The notes under the pieces: model-generated
Databases searched by the model: none
Told to the model about the DNA's origin: nothing
What the model saw: the letters and a program-made list of their open reading frames with translations, nothing else
In this document: one piece after another, positions 1 to 8,010 of the stretch
Numbering within the stretch: position 1 is the first letter of the stretch
Layout: the number at the start of each line of letters is the position of its first letter
Origin: Sphingobium sp. YR768
GTDB taxonomy: Bacteria; Pseudomonadota; Alphaproteobacteria; Sphingomonadales; Sphingomonadaceae
Assembly: GCF_900111125.1 (NCBI RefSeq)
Contig: NZ_FOGE01000004.1
Coordinates: 124,001-188,000, forward strand
Direction of reading: 5' to 3'
Length of the DNA stretch: 64,000 nt
Position numbers and translations under genes: made by a program

Positions 1-1601
1 CCCAGCGGATCGGTCACCCCCTGATAGAGGAAAAAGCCCCAGACGGCGACACACAGGCCCGTCGCCAATATGCCGGGCACATGGCTCTTCGTCTCCTTGA
101 AGGACGGCACGGCCAGCGCGATCAGATCCTGCAACATGAACCGCCCGGCGCGGGTGCCCGCGTCCACGGCCGTCAGGATGAACAAAGCCTCGAACAGGAT
201 CGCGAAATGATACCAGAAGGCCTTCATCGCCGGCCCGCCGACGACATGGCTGAAGATTTCCGCCATCGCGACCGCCAGCGTCGGTGCGCCGCCCGCCCGG
301 CTGATGATCGTATGTTCGCCCACATCCTTGGCCGTCTGGGCGATCAGGTCGGGCGAGATCGGGAAGCCCATGGCGGTGACGGCGGCCGACGCGCTGGCCG
401 GATCGGTGCCGATCAGCGCGGCCGGGCTGTTCATGGTGAAATAGATGCCAGGGTCCAGGATCGACGCGCCGACCAGCGCCATGATCGCCACGAACGCCTC
501 CATCAGCATCGCGCCATAGCCGATCATCGGCGCATGCGCTTCGCTGGCGATCAGCTTGGGCGTGGTGCCGCTGGAAATCAGCGCATGGAATCCCGACACC
601 GCGCCGCAGGCGATGGTGATGAACAGGAACGGAAACAGGCCGCCCGACCAGACCGGGCCATTGCCACCGACAAACTGGGTAACGGCGTGCATCTTGAGCG
701 GCGGCGCCATGATGACGATGCCGATCGCCAGCGCCGCGATCGCCCCGATTTTCAGGAAGGTCGACAGATAATCGCGCGGCGCCAGCAGCAGCCACACCGG
801 CAGAACGGAGGCGACCGCGCCATAGCCGATCAATATCCAGCAAAGCTGTACCGGCGTGAAGGTGAAGGCAGGCCCCCAGACCGGCGATTCCGCGATCGCC
901 TGCCCATAGACGATCGCCGCGAGCAGGCCGATGAGGCCCAATATCGAGACTTCCCCGATCCGCCCCGGCCGTATCCAGCGCGTATAGGCGCCCATCGCCA
1001 TGGCCAGCGGCACGGTCGCGGCAACGGTGAACATGCCCCACGGGCTTTCCGCCAGCGCTTTCACGACGATCAGCGCCAGCACGGCCAGGATGATGACCAT
1101 GATCATGAAAGCGCCGAACAGCGCGATCGTGCCCGCGACCTGCCCCATTTCCATGCGGATGAGTTCGCCCAGCGACTTGCCGTCGCGCCGCATCGAAATG
1201 AACAGGACCATGAAGTCCTGCACCGCGCCGGCCAGCACCACGCCGAAGATGATCCACAATGTGCCGGGCAGATAGCCCATCTGCGCCGCCAGCACCGGCC
1301 CAACGAGCGGCCCCGCGCCCGCAATCGCCGCGAAATGATGGCCGAACAGCACGCTGCGGTCGGTCGCGACATAATCGAGGCCGTCGGCGCGCCGGATCGC
1401 CGGGGTCGGCCGCGCGGGATCGAGCCGCATCACATGGCGCGCGATATAGAGCGCATAATAGCGATAGGCGACCAGGAAGCTGCTGACCGCCGCGACCACG
1501 ATCCACAGCGCATTGACCGTTTCGCCGCGCGATACCGCCGCCACGCCCAATGCCGCCGCGCCCAGCAGGCCGATTATGATCCATGGAATATGCCGGGTCA
1601 C
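1..1601 (-). CDS. cstA: Carbon starvation protein CstA family transporter (3' end outside window)
   Basis: This is a polytopic inner-membrane transporter of the CstA/BtsT family, whose members take up pyruvate or peptides during carbon limitation. Translation of the minus strand gives 533 codons and is still open at base 1, so the C-terminus lies outside the window. Family hallmarks near the N-terminus are the motif GHHFAAIAGAGPLVGP followed by AAQMGYLPGTLWI, then RRDGKSLGELIR; many hydrophobic helices follow. The chosen start is GTG at 1601, with GGAG about six bases upstream; no ATG fits the conserved N-terminus, which begins TRHIPWIIIG. The gene stands alone here, divergent from nothing and followed by none in the window. 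The substrate (pyruvate or peptide) cannot be decided from sequence. Family assignment is firm. Confidence 0.93.
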   Translation of the reverse strand, partial: MTRHIPWIIIGLLGAAALGVAAVSRGETVNALWIVVAAVSSFLVAYRYYALYIARHVMRLDPARPTPAIRRADGLDYVATDRSVLFGHHFAAIAGAGPLVGPVLAAQMGYLPGTLWIIFGVVLAGAVQDFMVLFISMRRDGKSLGELIRMEMGQVAGTIALFGAFMIMVIILAVLALIVVKALAESPWGMFTVAATVPLAMAMGAYTRWIRPGRIGEVSILGLIGLLAAIVYGQAIAESPVWGPAFTFTPVQLCWILIGYGAVASVLPVWLLLAPRDYLSTFLKIGAIAALAIGIVIMAPPLKMHAVTQFVGGNGPVWSGGLFPFLFITIACGAVSGFHALISSGTTPKLIASEAHAPMIGYGAMLMEAFVAIMALVGASILDPGIYFTMNSPAALIGTDPASASAAVTAMGFPISPDLIAQTAKDVGEHTIISRAGGAPTLAVAMAEIFSHVVGGPAMKAFWYHFAILFEALFILTAVDAGTRAGRFMLQDLIALAVPSFKETKSHVPGILATGLCVAVWGFFLYQGVTDPL

Positions 1602-1683
1602 GCGCGCTCCGTAAGGTCGTTCAGGGTCAATAGCCTGTCAGGGAAGCGGCTACCCTAAGCCCCCAAGCCCGAAACACAACCGG

Positions 1684-2079
1684 CTAGCGGCGGCGAAACG
1701 GCCAATCCGTAATCCCGCTGGCCCATAGCGCCCACCAGATGATCACCGGCTGCAACGCCAGCCGGGGGCCGTGATACCACCAGTTCAGATGCACGCCGCC
1801 CAGCGGAATGTCATTCAGCGCATGATGGATATTGGCCGGCCAGACGCACAGCGCATAGAGCGCCAGTCCCCATCCCGCCGCCTGGCGCAGGCGCGGGATC
1901 ATCAGCCCCGCCGCGCCCGCCAGTTCGGCGATGCCGGTCAGCGCGACCACCATCTGCGGCTCCGGCACCCAGCCGGGCGTAATCGCCACGAAGCCCGCTG
2001 GCCGGGTCAGATGCGCGATGCCCGCCACCAGATAGGCGGCCGCCAACACCCAGCGCGCGATCGTCCGGCCGCGCGCCAT
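1684..2079 (-). CDS. DoxX-like small membrane protein
   Basis: This 131-residue protein has four predicted membrane segments and the layout of the DoxX/DoxX-like family: an N-terminal helix (WVLAAAYLVAGIAHL), the central IAELAGAAGLMIPRLR helix pair and a C-terminal helix rich in Trp. DoxX-family proteins are poorly characterised membrane proteins linked in some bacteria to redox or thiol homeostasis. The ATG lies one base after the stop of the PNPOx-like gene at 2081-2527, so the two are probably co-transcribed with the flavin protein first. The family call comes from helix pattern and length rather than a catalytic motif, so the function is open. Confidence 0.75.
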   Translation of the reverse strand: MARGRTIARWVLAAAYLVAGIAHLTRPAGFVAITPGWVPEPQMVVALTGIAELAGAAGLMIPRLRQAAGWGLALYALCVWPANIHHALNDIPLGGVHLNWWYHGPRLALQPVIIWWALWASGITDWPFRRR

Positions 2080-2080
2080 T

Positions 2081-2527
2081 TCAGTGCATCACGTCGATTT
2101 CCAGTTCGCCCTCATCCTGCCCGTCCCAATAATGGGCGCGCTCGGCATGGACATGGATCATCACCAGTCCTGGTGTGTCGGCGCCTTGCGCGAACCAATG
2201 TTCCAGATCGGGGTTCCAGTGCGCATCGAACTGGTCGCGATCCCGGATCAGGTCCGCCCGGCCCTCCAGCGCGATGAACAGCGGCCGCTGCCCGAACAGG
2301 CCCGACTTGCCATGGAAGGACAGGCTGACCCGCGGGTCACGCTCTATGTCCCGCACCATCAATGCGTCTTCGGTCGTGAAATAATAGCTGTCGCCGCCAT
2401 GGGCGACATCCTGATTGTTGCTCATCGGCCGGGCGCCGATATGGCCGTCCTCCGTATGGGTCGACAGCATCGCAAAATCGATATGCCGCATCTTTTCGGA
2501 CAGGCTGGCGATCGTGTGCTGCACCAT
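2081..2527 (-). CDS. Pyridoxamine 5'-phosphate oxidase-like (general stress) FMN-binding protein
   Basis: The 148-residue protein fits the split-barrel PNPOx-like superfamily, subgroup 'general stress protein 26'. Visible signatures are FAMLSTHTEDGHIGARPM near the N-terminus, the strand FTTEDALMVRDIERDPRVSLSF and a later LEGRADLIRD segment. Members bind FMN or related flavins; the substrate is unknown for this subgroup. The start at 2527 is chosen because AGGAG lies about nine bases before it; a longer in-frame version from 2599 has no such site and adds 24 residues that look non-conserved. The DoxX-like gene follows with one base between stop and start, suggesting a two-gene operon. Confidence 0.85.
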   Translation of the reverse strand: MVQHTIASLSEKMRHIDFAMLSTHTEDGHIGARPMSNNQDVAHGGDSYYFTTEDALMVRDIERDPRVSLSFHGKSGLFGQRPLFIALEGRADLIRDRDQFDAHWNPDLEHWFAQGADTPGLVMIHVHAERAHYWDGQDEGELEIDVMH

Positions 2528-2651
2528 ATGCCTCACTCCTTTCCTCTGTGCGTTCTCAACGCAGGATAGGGCGATTCGGGTTCCATCGGCCATCGACACC
2601 AGAGGGAATAGAACATATCAGGAACATGTAAAGTGATTCGGGACTGATCCT

Positions 2652-3203
2652 ATGGGCCGTCGGGCCGCGCCAACCTATCGCCTGTTCTTCGCGGTCAAGC
2701 CGCCGCCGGTCGTCGCGCGCCGGATCGATCATTATGCAGAGATATTGGCGGGCGGGGTGGATCGCATCTTGCCCGCGCATCAGCATGTCACGCTGGGCAT
2801 CATGGCCGACATGCCTGCCTATCCCCATGACCGGATCGAACTGCTGCGCGCGGCCGCCACGCAGATCATGGCCGATCCGTTCGACCTGCTGCTCGATCGA
2901 TTAAGCTATGGCGGCCGGTCGGCCGCCCTGCGCCCCTCGCGCAGCAATGCGTCGCTGGTCCGGCTCCAGCGACAGGTGGCGGACGCCCTGAAACGATCGG
3001 CCGCGCCCCCGCGCGACGACTGGACATTCAGCCCGCACCAGACCCTTTTCTACCGCGACGGTCCTCCGGCCCAGCGCCGCATCGACGGCTTTGGCTGGCG
3101 GGTGGAGGAACTGCTGCTGCTATGCAGCCATGTCGGCCGCACGCGCCATGATGTCGTCGGCACCTGGAAGCTACAGGGCGGCGCGCAATATAGTTTGTTT
3201 TGA
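2652..3203 (+). CDS. 2'-5' RNA ligase family protein (2H phosphoesterase)
   Basis: A 183-residue protein of the 2H phosphoesterase superfamily (LigT/ThpR-like). The two H-x-T active-site motifs are present: HVTLG around residue 46 and HQTLF around residue 128. The N-terminal RLFFAVKPPP is the usual first strand of bacterial LigT proteins. Family members hydrolyse cyclic phosphodiesters or ligate 2'-5' RNA ends in vitro; the in vivo role is unclear. It is divergent from the PNPOx-like gene, with about 120 bases between, and is followed by a palindromic repeat region. Confidence 0.88.
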   Translation: MGRRAAPTYRLFFAVKPPPVVARRIDHYAEILAGGVDRILPAHQHVTLGIMADMPAYPHDRIELLRAAATQIMADPFDLLLDRLSYGGRSAALRPSRSNASLVRLQRQVADALKRSAAPPRDDWTFSPHQTLFYRDGPPAQRRIDGFGWRVEELLLLCSHVGRTRHDVVGTWKLQGGAQYSLF

Positions 3204-3251
3204 TGCAGGGGGGTGATGGGGGCTTTGGGGAGTAGGTGACGTTCCATTTTT

Positions 3252-3384
3252 GTTGCCCCTACCGCAGGCGGGAGGGGCGGCGAGACTTAATGAGCGCAGC
3301 GAATTTAGTCGCAGCGGGGTGGGCATTTGCAACGATGCGAATGCCCACCCCCTAACCCCCTCCCGCAAGCGGTAGGGGGAACAC
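3252..3384. repeat. Palindromic intergenic repeat cluster
   Basis: This gene-free stretch is a nested inverted repeat. The outer arms are TTGCCCCTACCGC near 3253 and GCGGTAGGGGGAAC near 3373, both part of longer imperfect arms containing a CTCCCGC or GCGGGAG core. Inside is a hairpin with arms GTGGGCATT and AATGCCCAC around 3319-3348. It looks like a REP-type or transcription-end element between two convergent genes. No coding signal is seen. Confidence 0.7.
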
Positions 3385-3400
3385 TGGCCGCTTCCACCAC

Positions 3401-3703
3401 TCACCGCTTGCGCACAAACTCCGCGCGCAGCACCAGCCCCTTGATGCCGTCATATTTGCAGTCGATTTCCTGCGCGTCGCCGGTCAGCCGGATCGCCTTG
3501 ATCAGCGTGCCGCGCTTCAGCGTCTGGCCCGCGCCCTTGACGGTCAGATCCTTGATCAGCGTCACCTGATCGCCATCGGCCAGGAGATTGCCCACCGAAT
3601 CGCGCACTTCCACCGCACCGTCCGCGCCAGCGCGCTCTGCCGCATCCGCAGCGCTGATCCACTCGCCGCTGGCTTCATCATAGACATAATCGTCGTCGGC
3701 CAT
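3401..3703 (-). CDS. PhnA/YjdM-domain protein lacking the N-terminal zinc ribbon
   Basis: A 100-residue protein whose C-terminal two-thirds match the PhnA (YjdM) domain: VRDSVGNLLADGDQVTLIKD, then VKGAGQTLKRGT and IKGLVLRAEFVRK at the end. Classical PhnA proteins start with a four-cysteine zinc ribbon. This one instead begins MADDDYVYDEASGEWI and has only one Cys, so it is the short form. The name 'alkylphosphonate utilization' is historical and gives no secure function. Its ATG lies four bases after the engB stop, so it is the last gene of the yidC-engB transcription direction; the start follows AGGGAT at a usable spacing. Confidence 0.82.
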   Translation of the reverse strand: MADDDYVYDEASGEWISAADAAERAGADGAVEVRDSVGNLLADGDQVTLIKDLTVKGAGQTLKRGTLIKAIRLTGDAQEIDCKYDGIKGLVLRAEFVRKR

Positions 3704-3707
3704 GTGC

Positions 3708-4355
3708 TTATCCCTGACTGACGGCTTCCAGAACCGCGGCGCGCAGTTCCGGGATGCCCATGCCTTTTTCGCTCGACGTGGCGATGATCTCGGGATGGGC
3801 GGCGGGGCGCTTGCGGATTGCATCGGCGGTCTTCTGCGTCACGGCCGCCAGTTCGCTGGCCTTGATCTTGTCGCTCTTGGTCAGGACGATGCGATAACTG
3901 ACCGCCGCGCCATCCAGCATGTCCAGCATGTCGGTGTCGACATCCTTGATGCCATGGCGGCTGTCGATCAGCACCAGCGCCCGCTTCAACGCGGCGCGCC
4001 CGCGCAGATAGTCGTTCACCAGGAAGCGCCACTTCTTCACCAGATCCTTGGGCGCCTTGGCATAGCCATAGCCCGGCATGTCGACCAGCCGGAAGCGCAG
4101 CGGATCGCCCACGTCGAAGAAGTTGAGTTCCTGCGTGCGGCCGGGCGTGTTGGACGTGCGGGCCAGGCTGTTGCGGTTGGTCAGCGCATTCAGCAGCGAG
4201 GATTTGCCGACATTCGACCGCCCGGCAAAGGCGACCTCATTCACGTCCATATCGGGCAGGAAATCCAGCATCGGCGCGGATTTCAGGAAGGTGATCGGAC
4301 CGGCGAAGAGCTTGCGCGCTTCCTCGATCAGGGCGGTGTTTTCATCTTCTGTCAT
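3708..4355 (-). CDS. engB: Ribosome biogenesis GTP-binding protein EngB/YihA/YsxC
   Basis: A 215-residue TrmE-Era-EngA-EngB family GTPase required in most bacteria for assembly of the large ribosomal subunit. All G motifs can be read: GRSNVGKSS (P-loop) near residue 45, DMPGYG (switch II) near 92, TKSD near 158 and TSS near 191. Length is normal. It lies downstream of yidC in the same direction; a terminator-like hairpin in the 39-base gap also contains its only good Shine-Dalgarno sequence. The PhnA-like gene follows after three bases. Confidence 0.96.
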   Translation of the reverse strand: MTEDENTALIEEARKLFAGPITFLKSAPMLDFLPDMDVNEVAFAGRSNVGKSSLLNALTNRNSLARTSNTPGRTQELNFFDVGDPLRFRLVDMPGYGYAKAPKDLVKKWRFLVNDYLRGRAALKRALVLIDSRHGIKDVDTDMLDMLDGAAVSYRIVLTKSDKIKASELAAVTQKTADAIRKRPAAHPEIIATSSEKGMGIPELRAAVLEAVSQG

Positions 4356-4360
4356 AATTG

Positions 4361-4386
4361 AAAAATCCTCCCCTTTCGGGGAGGAT
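4361..4386 (-). terminator. Terminator-like hairpin between yidC and engB that contains the engB ribosome-binding site
   Basis: Read on the minus strand, ATCCTCCCC and GGGGAGGAT form perfect nine-base arms around a four-base loop, followed at once by five T residues: a textbook intrinsic terminator for yidC. The 3' arm holds GGGGAGG, the only strong Shine-Dalgarno candidate for engB, whose ATG lies about 11 bases further on. The same stem could therefore end yidC transcripts and hide the engB start on those that read through. Confidence 0.75.
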
Positions 4387-4394
4387 CCTGTTCC

Positions 4395-6098
4395 TTATTT
4401 CGTGGCTGTTGCGGGGGCGGGCACCGGATGCTTGCGATACAACCACCATTGTTGCGCCATCGACAGGCAGTTGTTGGTGATCCAGTAGACCAGCAGGCCG
4501 GCGGCGAAGGGCGCCATGATGAACATCATCATCCACGGCATGATCGCGAACACCTGCTGCTGCATTGGGTCCATCTGCGCGGGGTTCAGCTTGAACTGGA
4601 AATACATGCTGATGCCCAGCAGCAGCGCCAGCACACCGATCGCCAGGAAGGACGGCGGGGTGAAGGGCAGCAGGCCGAACAGGTTCAGGATATGCATCGG
4701 GTCGGGCGCGGACAGATCCTTGATCCACAGCACGAACGGCTGGTGACGCATTTCGATCGTCAGCTGCAACACCTTGTACAGCGCGAAGAAGATCGGGATC
4801 TGGATGAAGATCGGCAGACAGCCGGCCAGCGGATTGACCTTCTCCTGCTTGTACAGCTCCATCATTTTCAGCTGAAGCTGCTGCTTGTCGTCCTTATATT
4901 TCTCCTGCAGCGCCTTCATCTTGGGCTGCACCGCGCGCATCGCCGCCATGCTGGCGAACTGGCGCTGGGCGACCGGGAACATCAGCGCACGGACGCAGAA
5001 GGTCAGGCAGATGATGGCGACGCCGAAATTGCCGAGCGTTTCGAACAGCCAGTGGAGCAGCGCGAAGATCGGCTGTTCGAACCAGTAGAACCAGCCCCAG
5101 TCGATCGCGCGGTCGAACAAGGGCACACCGGCGCGCTCATAGGCCTGAAGCGTCTTCACTTCCTTGGCGCCCACGAACAGGCGGATGGTCTGGGTTGCGG
5201 CCTTGCCCTTGGCCAGCATGGTCGAACCCAGCGCGGCGTCGGCCTGATACTGAACGCCTGCGCCCTTGCGGAACTGTCCGGCGAAATCGGCATCGGCGGC
5301 CGGGACAAGCGCGGACAGCCAATATTTGTCGGTAAAGCCTATCCAGCCGCCCTTGGTCTGGAAGCTCTGGGTCGACGGACCCTTGTCCAGATCCTTGTAA
5401 TTCACGTCATAATTGGCTGCGCCGTTGAACACGCCCATGGGGCCGACATGGATGGTCCAGGTGTCGGGGTCCTTGGGAATGCCCATGCGGCTGATATAGG
5501 CATAGGGCTTGACGCTGACCGTGCCGGTGCCGCTGTTCGACACCTTCTGCGCGGCGGTGATCATGTAATTTTCGTCGACCGACAGGCGGATTTCGAAAAT
5601 CTGGCCGACGCCATTATTCCATGTCAGCGTGACCGGGCTGGTCGGGGTCAGTTCGCTGCCCTGCGCGGTCCAGACCGTGTCCCTGGTCGGCGCCGTCAGG
5701 CCCTCGCCCTGCCAGCCGAAGCCGGCGAAATAGGCGTCCTGCGTGCCCGACGGGCTGTAGAGACGAACCGAAGGCGAATCCTTGGCGATCGTGTCCTTGT
5801 AGGTCGGCAGCACGATATCATCGATGCGCGCGCCCTTCAGGTTGATCGATCCGGTCAGCTTGGGCGTGCGGATGGCGACGCGCGGGCTGTCCTTCAGCAC
5901 CAGCGCGCGGTCGCGAATCGCGGCGGGACCGTCGGCCGCATCGGTGCCGGGCGCCGCGACAGGCGTAGTCTTGCCGCCCTCGATCTTCGTCGCGGGCGGA
6001 TTGGCCGCTGGAAAGACATAATGCGAGACATAGGGCCAGCCGAACAGGATCGCTGCGGTCAGCAGCACCGCCAGAATGATATTCTTCTTGTCGTCCAC
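4395..6098 (-). CDS. yidC: Membrane protein insertase YidC
   Basis: A 567-residue inner-membrane insertase that works alone or with SecYEG to place and fold membrane proteins. It has the Gram-negative layout: an N-terminal helix (IILAVLLTAAILFGWPYV), a Pro/Thr-rich linker, a large periplasmic domain to about residue 340, then the conserved five-helix core with QPIFALLHWLFETLGNFG, the cytoplasmic MKALQEKYKDDKQQLQ loop and NPLAGCLPIFIQIPIFFALY. The start is GTG at 6098, matching the conserved MDDKKN N-terminus. It follows yidD after 33 bases, within the standard rpmH-rnpA-yidD-yidC order. Confidence 0.97.
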   Translation of the reverse strand: MDDKKNIILAVLLTAAILFGWPYVSHYVFPAANPPATKIEGGKTTPVAAPGTDAADGPAAIRDRALVLKDSPRVAIRTPKLTGSINLKGARIDDIVLPTYKDTIAKDSPSVRLYSPSGTQDAYFAGFGWQGEGLTAPTRDTVWTAQGSELTPTSPVTLTWNNGVGQIFEIRLSVDENYMITAAQKVSNSGTGTVSVKPYAYISRMGIPKDPDTWTIHVGPMGVFNGAANYDVNYKDLDKGPSTQSFQTKGGWIGFTDKYWLSALVPAADADFAGQFRKGAGVQYQADAALGSTMLAKGKAATQTIRLFVGAKEVKTLQAYERAGVPLFDRAIDWGWFYWFEQPIFALLHWLFETLGNFGVAIICLTFCVRALMFPVAQRQFASMAAMRAVQPKMKALQEKYKDDKQQLQLKMMELYKQEKVNPLAGCLPIFIQIPIFFALYKVLQLTIEMRHQPFVLWIKDLSAPDPMHILNLFGLLPFTPPSFLAIGVLALLLGISMYFQFKLNPAQMDPMQQQVFAIMPWMMMFIMAPFAAGLLVYWITNNCLSMAQQWWLYRKHPVPAPATATK

Positions 6099-6131
6099 TT
6101 GGTTCGGCTCCGCCGTCTTATGTCTATTATG

Positions 6132-6344
6132 TCAGGGGACCGGGTCGTAGCCCGATCCACCCCATGGGTGGCAACGCATTAGCCGCTTGAACCCCAGCCA
6201 GCTACCCTTGATCGCGCCATATTTGCGGATCGCCAATATCGCATATTGCGAACAGGACGGGGCGTAGCGGCAGGTGGGGGGCAGGATGCGCGACGGGCCA
6301 AGCTGCCAGCCCCGCGCGATCAGGATCAGCAGCCGGGCGATCAC
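6132..6344 (-). CDS. yidD: Membrane protein insertion efficiency factor YidD
   Basis: A 70-residue peripheral membrane protein of the YidD family, thought to help YidC-dependent insertion. Signatures are the amphipathic N-terminal helix followed by [19 protein letters not shown] and the C-terminal [14 protein letters not shown]. Start is GTG at 6344, overlapping the rnpA stop by four bases (GTGA), which implies translational coupling. Cysteine positions and length are normal. Confidence 0.95.
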   Translation of the reverse strand: MIARLLILIARGWQLGPSRILPPTCRYAPSCSQYAILAIRKYGAIKGSWLGFKRLMRCHPWGGSGYDPVP

Positions 6345-6841
6345 GGCGCGTCGCTTTTGCGCGCAGGCGCATCGTGTTCCTGCGAAGGCAGGAACCCGGT
6401 TCCGCCGTCACGGGCCGCCGCATCCTTTGAACTGGGCTCCTGCTTGCGCAGGAGCACATCGTTCTTTTTGGCAGCAGGCTTGCCCTTCCGGCGCGACGGG
6501 TCACGCGGCGGATCGATCGGCCGCGTCATGATCTTGCCCAGCGCCTTGGTCAGTTCGGCATGCAGCAGGGAAAAGTCGCGCTCGATCCCGCCATCACGGC
6601 CGATCAGCACATGGTCGGCCCCGGCGATGCCAAGGGTCGGCAGCAATTCGCGCGCCAGCACGCGAAAACGGCGCTTCATCCGGTTGCGGATGACAGCGCC
6701 GCCAACTTTTTTCGTGACCGTGATGCCGTAACGCATCGCCGGATCGCCATCGCCGCGCTCGCGCACCAGCAGGACGAATCCTGGCATGGGGGCACGGCGT
6801 CCGCGATTCGCCGCCAGAAAATCCGCGCGCCGGACCATCAT
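6341..6841 (-). CDS. rnpA: Ribonuclease P protein component with repeat-encoded C-terminal extension
   Basis: This is the protein subunit of RNase P, which processes tRNA 5' ends. The core is clear: [14 protein letters not shown] at the N-terminus, [17 protein letters not shown] and [13 protein letters not shown], the last two holding the RNR motif. With the ATG at 6841 it is 166 residues, clearly longer than the usual 110-125. The extra C-terminal part (about residue 107 on) is basic. From about residue 128 to 156 it is encoded by a palindromic element that occurs again at 7147-7232. The start is uncertain: no good Shine-Dalgarno precedes 6841, and the frame stays open upstream into rpmH. 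It follows rpmH and overlaps yidD. Confidence 0.93.
   Translation of the reverse strand: MMVRRADFLAANRGRRAPMPGFVLLVRERGDGDPAMRYGITVTKKVGGAVIRNRMKRRFRVLARELLPTLGIAGADHVLIGRDGGIERDFSLLHAELTKALGKIMTRPIDPPRDPSRRKGKPAAKKNDVLLRKQEPSSKDAAARDGGTGFLPSQEHDAPARKSDAP
6373..6459. repeat. REPIN-like palindromic element inside the rnpA 3' end
   Basis: Two short hairpins in opposite orientation, GTTCCTGCGAAGGCAGGAAC and CTCCTGCTTGCGCAGGAG, are separated by about 45 bases. The whole unit is the reverse complement of the element at 7147-7232, with the same spacing and conserved flanking GTG and CAC ends. It lies in frame within rnpA and supplies about 29 codons without a stop. Confidence 0.82.
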
Positions 6842-6873
6842 GGCCGGCGCGACAGCATTTTCAGGCGTTGAAA

Positions 6874-7008
6874 TCAGGCGCTCAGGCTCTTGCGGCCGCG
6901 CGAACGGCGCGCGCGGATCACATTGCGGCCACCGGGGGTCGCCATGCGCGCGCGGAAACCGTGACGGCGCTTCCGAACCAGATTGCTCGGCTGAAAAGTG
7001 CGCTTCAT
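6874..7008 (-). CDS. rpmH: 50S ribosomal protein L34
   Basis: A 44-residue ribosomal protein, the normal length for L34, beginning [19 protein letters not shown] and continuing with [20 protein letters not shown]-type sequence to the end. It is too short to be noticed by length and lies in a different frame from the long open frame that continues upstream of rnpA. The start is ATG at 7008 with GAGGAATG just upstream. It is the first gene of the rpmH-rnpA-yidD-yidC group and has a clear promoter at 7089-7117. Confidence 0.97.
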   Translation of the reverse strand: MKRTFQPSNLVRKRRHGFRARMATPGGRNVIRARRSRGRKSLSA

Positions 7009-7088
7009 CGTTCATTCCTCAAAACAACTAGAGAATCGGGCGTGACAAAAAAGGGCCGCCAAAACAGCGGCCGCAAGTCAGGGGGCGT

Positions 7089-7117
7089 CCGATAGGCAAA
7101 TGGGGTCGGGAAGTCAA
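7089..7117 (-). promoter_or_regulatory. Candidate sigma-70 promoter of rpmH
   Basis: On the minus strand a TTGACT -35 element (7117-7112) and a TATCGG -10 element (7094-7089) are separated by exactly 17 bases. This is about 80 bases before the rpmH ATG. The leader between contains a GGCCGC/GCGGCC hairpin near 7050-7075. The -35 match is strong, the -10 moderate. Confidence 0.6.
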
Positions 7118-7146
7118 TGGCGGCTTGCGCCAGCTTCACTCTATTC

Positions 7147-7232
7147 GTGCTCCTGCGCAAGCAGGAGCCCAGTCCCATGGTCGCGATTGCTCGCAAAGGG
7201 CGGAACTGGGTTCCTGCTTGCGCAGGAACACG
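7147..7232. repeat. REPIN-like palindromic element, second copy
   Basis: The unit starts with GTGCTCCTGCGCAAGCAGGAG and ends with GTTCCTGCTTGCGCAGGAAC, and is the inverted counterpart of the copy in rnpA. The spacer between hairpins differs in sequence but not in length class. It sits between the rpmH promoter and the end of the DsbA-like gene, where it could also act as an mRNA 3' stabiliser. Confidence 0.82.
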
Positions 7233-7244
7233 GGGCTTACTTCC

Positions 7245-8009
7245 TTATTTCCCGCGCGCGGTCGCCACGCCTTCCTTCAGCGCATCGAATCCGATCGCAC
7301 CATTCAGCACCTGCCCGCCGATCACGAAGGTCGGCGTACCGGTCGCCTGCAATTTCTGGGCAAGGGCGATGTTCGACTGGATTTCCGAATCATATTTGCT
7401 CGACGCAATCGCCGATTCGGCTTCCGACTTGGTGATGCCCGCTTTGGCCGCCGCCGCGACGATCGTCTCGCGCGTCACCTTGCCCGCGCCATAGAGCGCC
7501 TTGTGATAGGCCATATATTGGCCGCGCTCGGCGGCGAGCAGCGACACCTTGGCCGCGTCGCCGCTGGTTTCGGACAGGATCGGCAATTCGCGATAGACGA
7601 CCTTCACTTTCGCGTCGGACCCCACCAGCCTGGCCAGGTCGGGCAGGGAAGCCCGGCAATAGCCGCAGGCATAATCGAAAAATTCGACCACGGTGACGTC
7701 CGCATTGGCTGCGCCTTCCCACGCGCCCGCATAGGGCGTTTCCAGCGCGCTGCGGCTCGCGTCGATCGTGCTCGACATCCGCTTGGCCTGCAACTTCTCG
7801 ACCGCCTGCGGAATGATTTCGGGATGCTCCAATATATAGTCGTGGACGATCTTCTCGATCGCCGCCTTATCCGTCGAATTGACGGCGGCGGGCGTCTGTA
7901 CGGCGAGCGCGGCGCTGGCGGCCGCGACGATGGCGAAAGCGCCAAGGGTCATCTGCATGGTCCTGTTGGATAAAGCGGCGCGAAAATGCGGCCGGGTCTG
8001 GTCAGTCAT
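7245..8009 (-). CDS. DsbA family thiol:disulfide oxidoreductase (Com1-like)
   Basis: A 254-residue exported thioredoxin-fold protein. After an N-terminal membrane/signal segment (TLGAFAIVAAASAALAV) come an alpha-helical N-terminal region, the active-site motif CGYC (in FFDYACGYCRASLPDLARL) near residue 120, and the cis-proline loop GTPTFVIGGQ near 225. This arrangement is typical of the DsbA-like Com1/BdbD group acting on periplasmic disulfides. The ATG at 8009 lies one base after the stop of the M48 protease gene, with GGAAGA upstream, so the two are co-transcribed. Oxidase versus isomerase activity cannot be told from sequence. Confidence 0.9.
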   Translation of the reverse strand: MTDQTRPHFRAALSNRTMQMTLGAFAIVAAASAALAVQTPAAVNSTDKAAIEKIVHDYILEHPEIIPQAVEKLQAKRMSSTIDASRSALETPYAGAWEGAANADVTVVEFFDYACGYCRASLPDLARLVGSDAKVKVVYRELPILSETSGDAAKVSLLAAERGQYMAYHKALYGAGKVTRETIVAAAAKAGITKSEAESAIASSKYDSEIQSNIALAQKLQATGTPTFVIGGQVLNGAIGFDALKEGVATARGK

Positions 8010-8010
8010 C

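Noticed and set aside
81-1658. Long open frame of 525 codons on the plus strand
   Set aside because: Its product is a Arg/His/Asp-rich mixture without family motifs, and it lies antisense to the clear CstA gene. GC-rich codon bias leaves such antisense frames open.
4428-6182. Long plus-strand frame over yidC
   Set aside because: Antisense shadow with low-complexity Gln/His/Arg content; yidC on the other strand has every expected motif.
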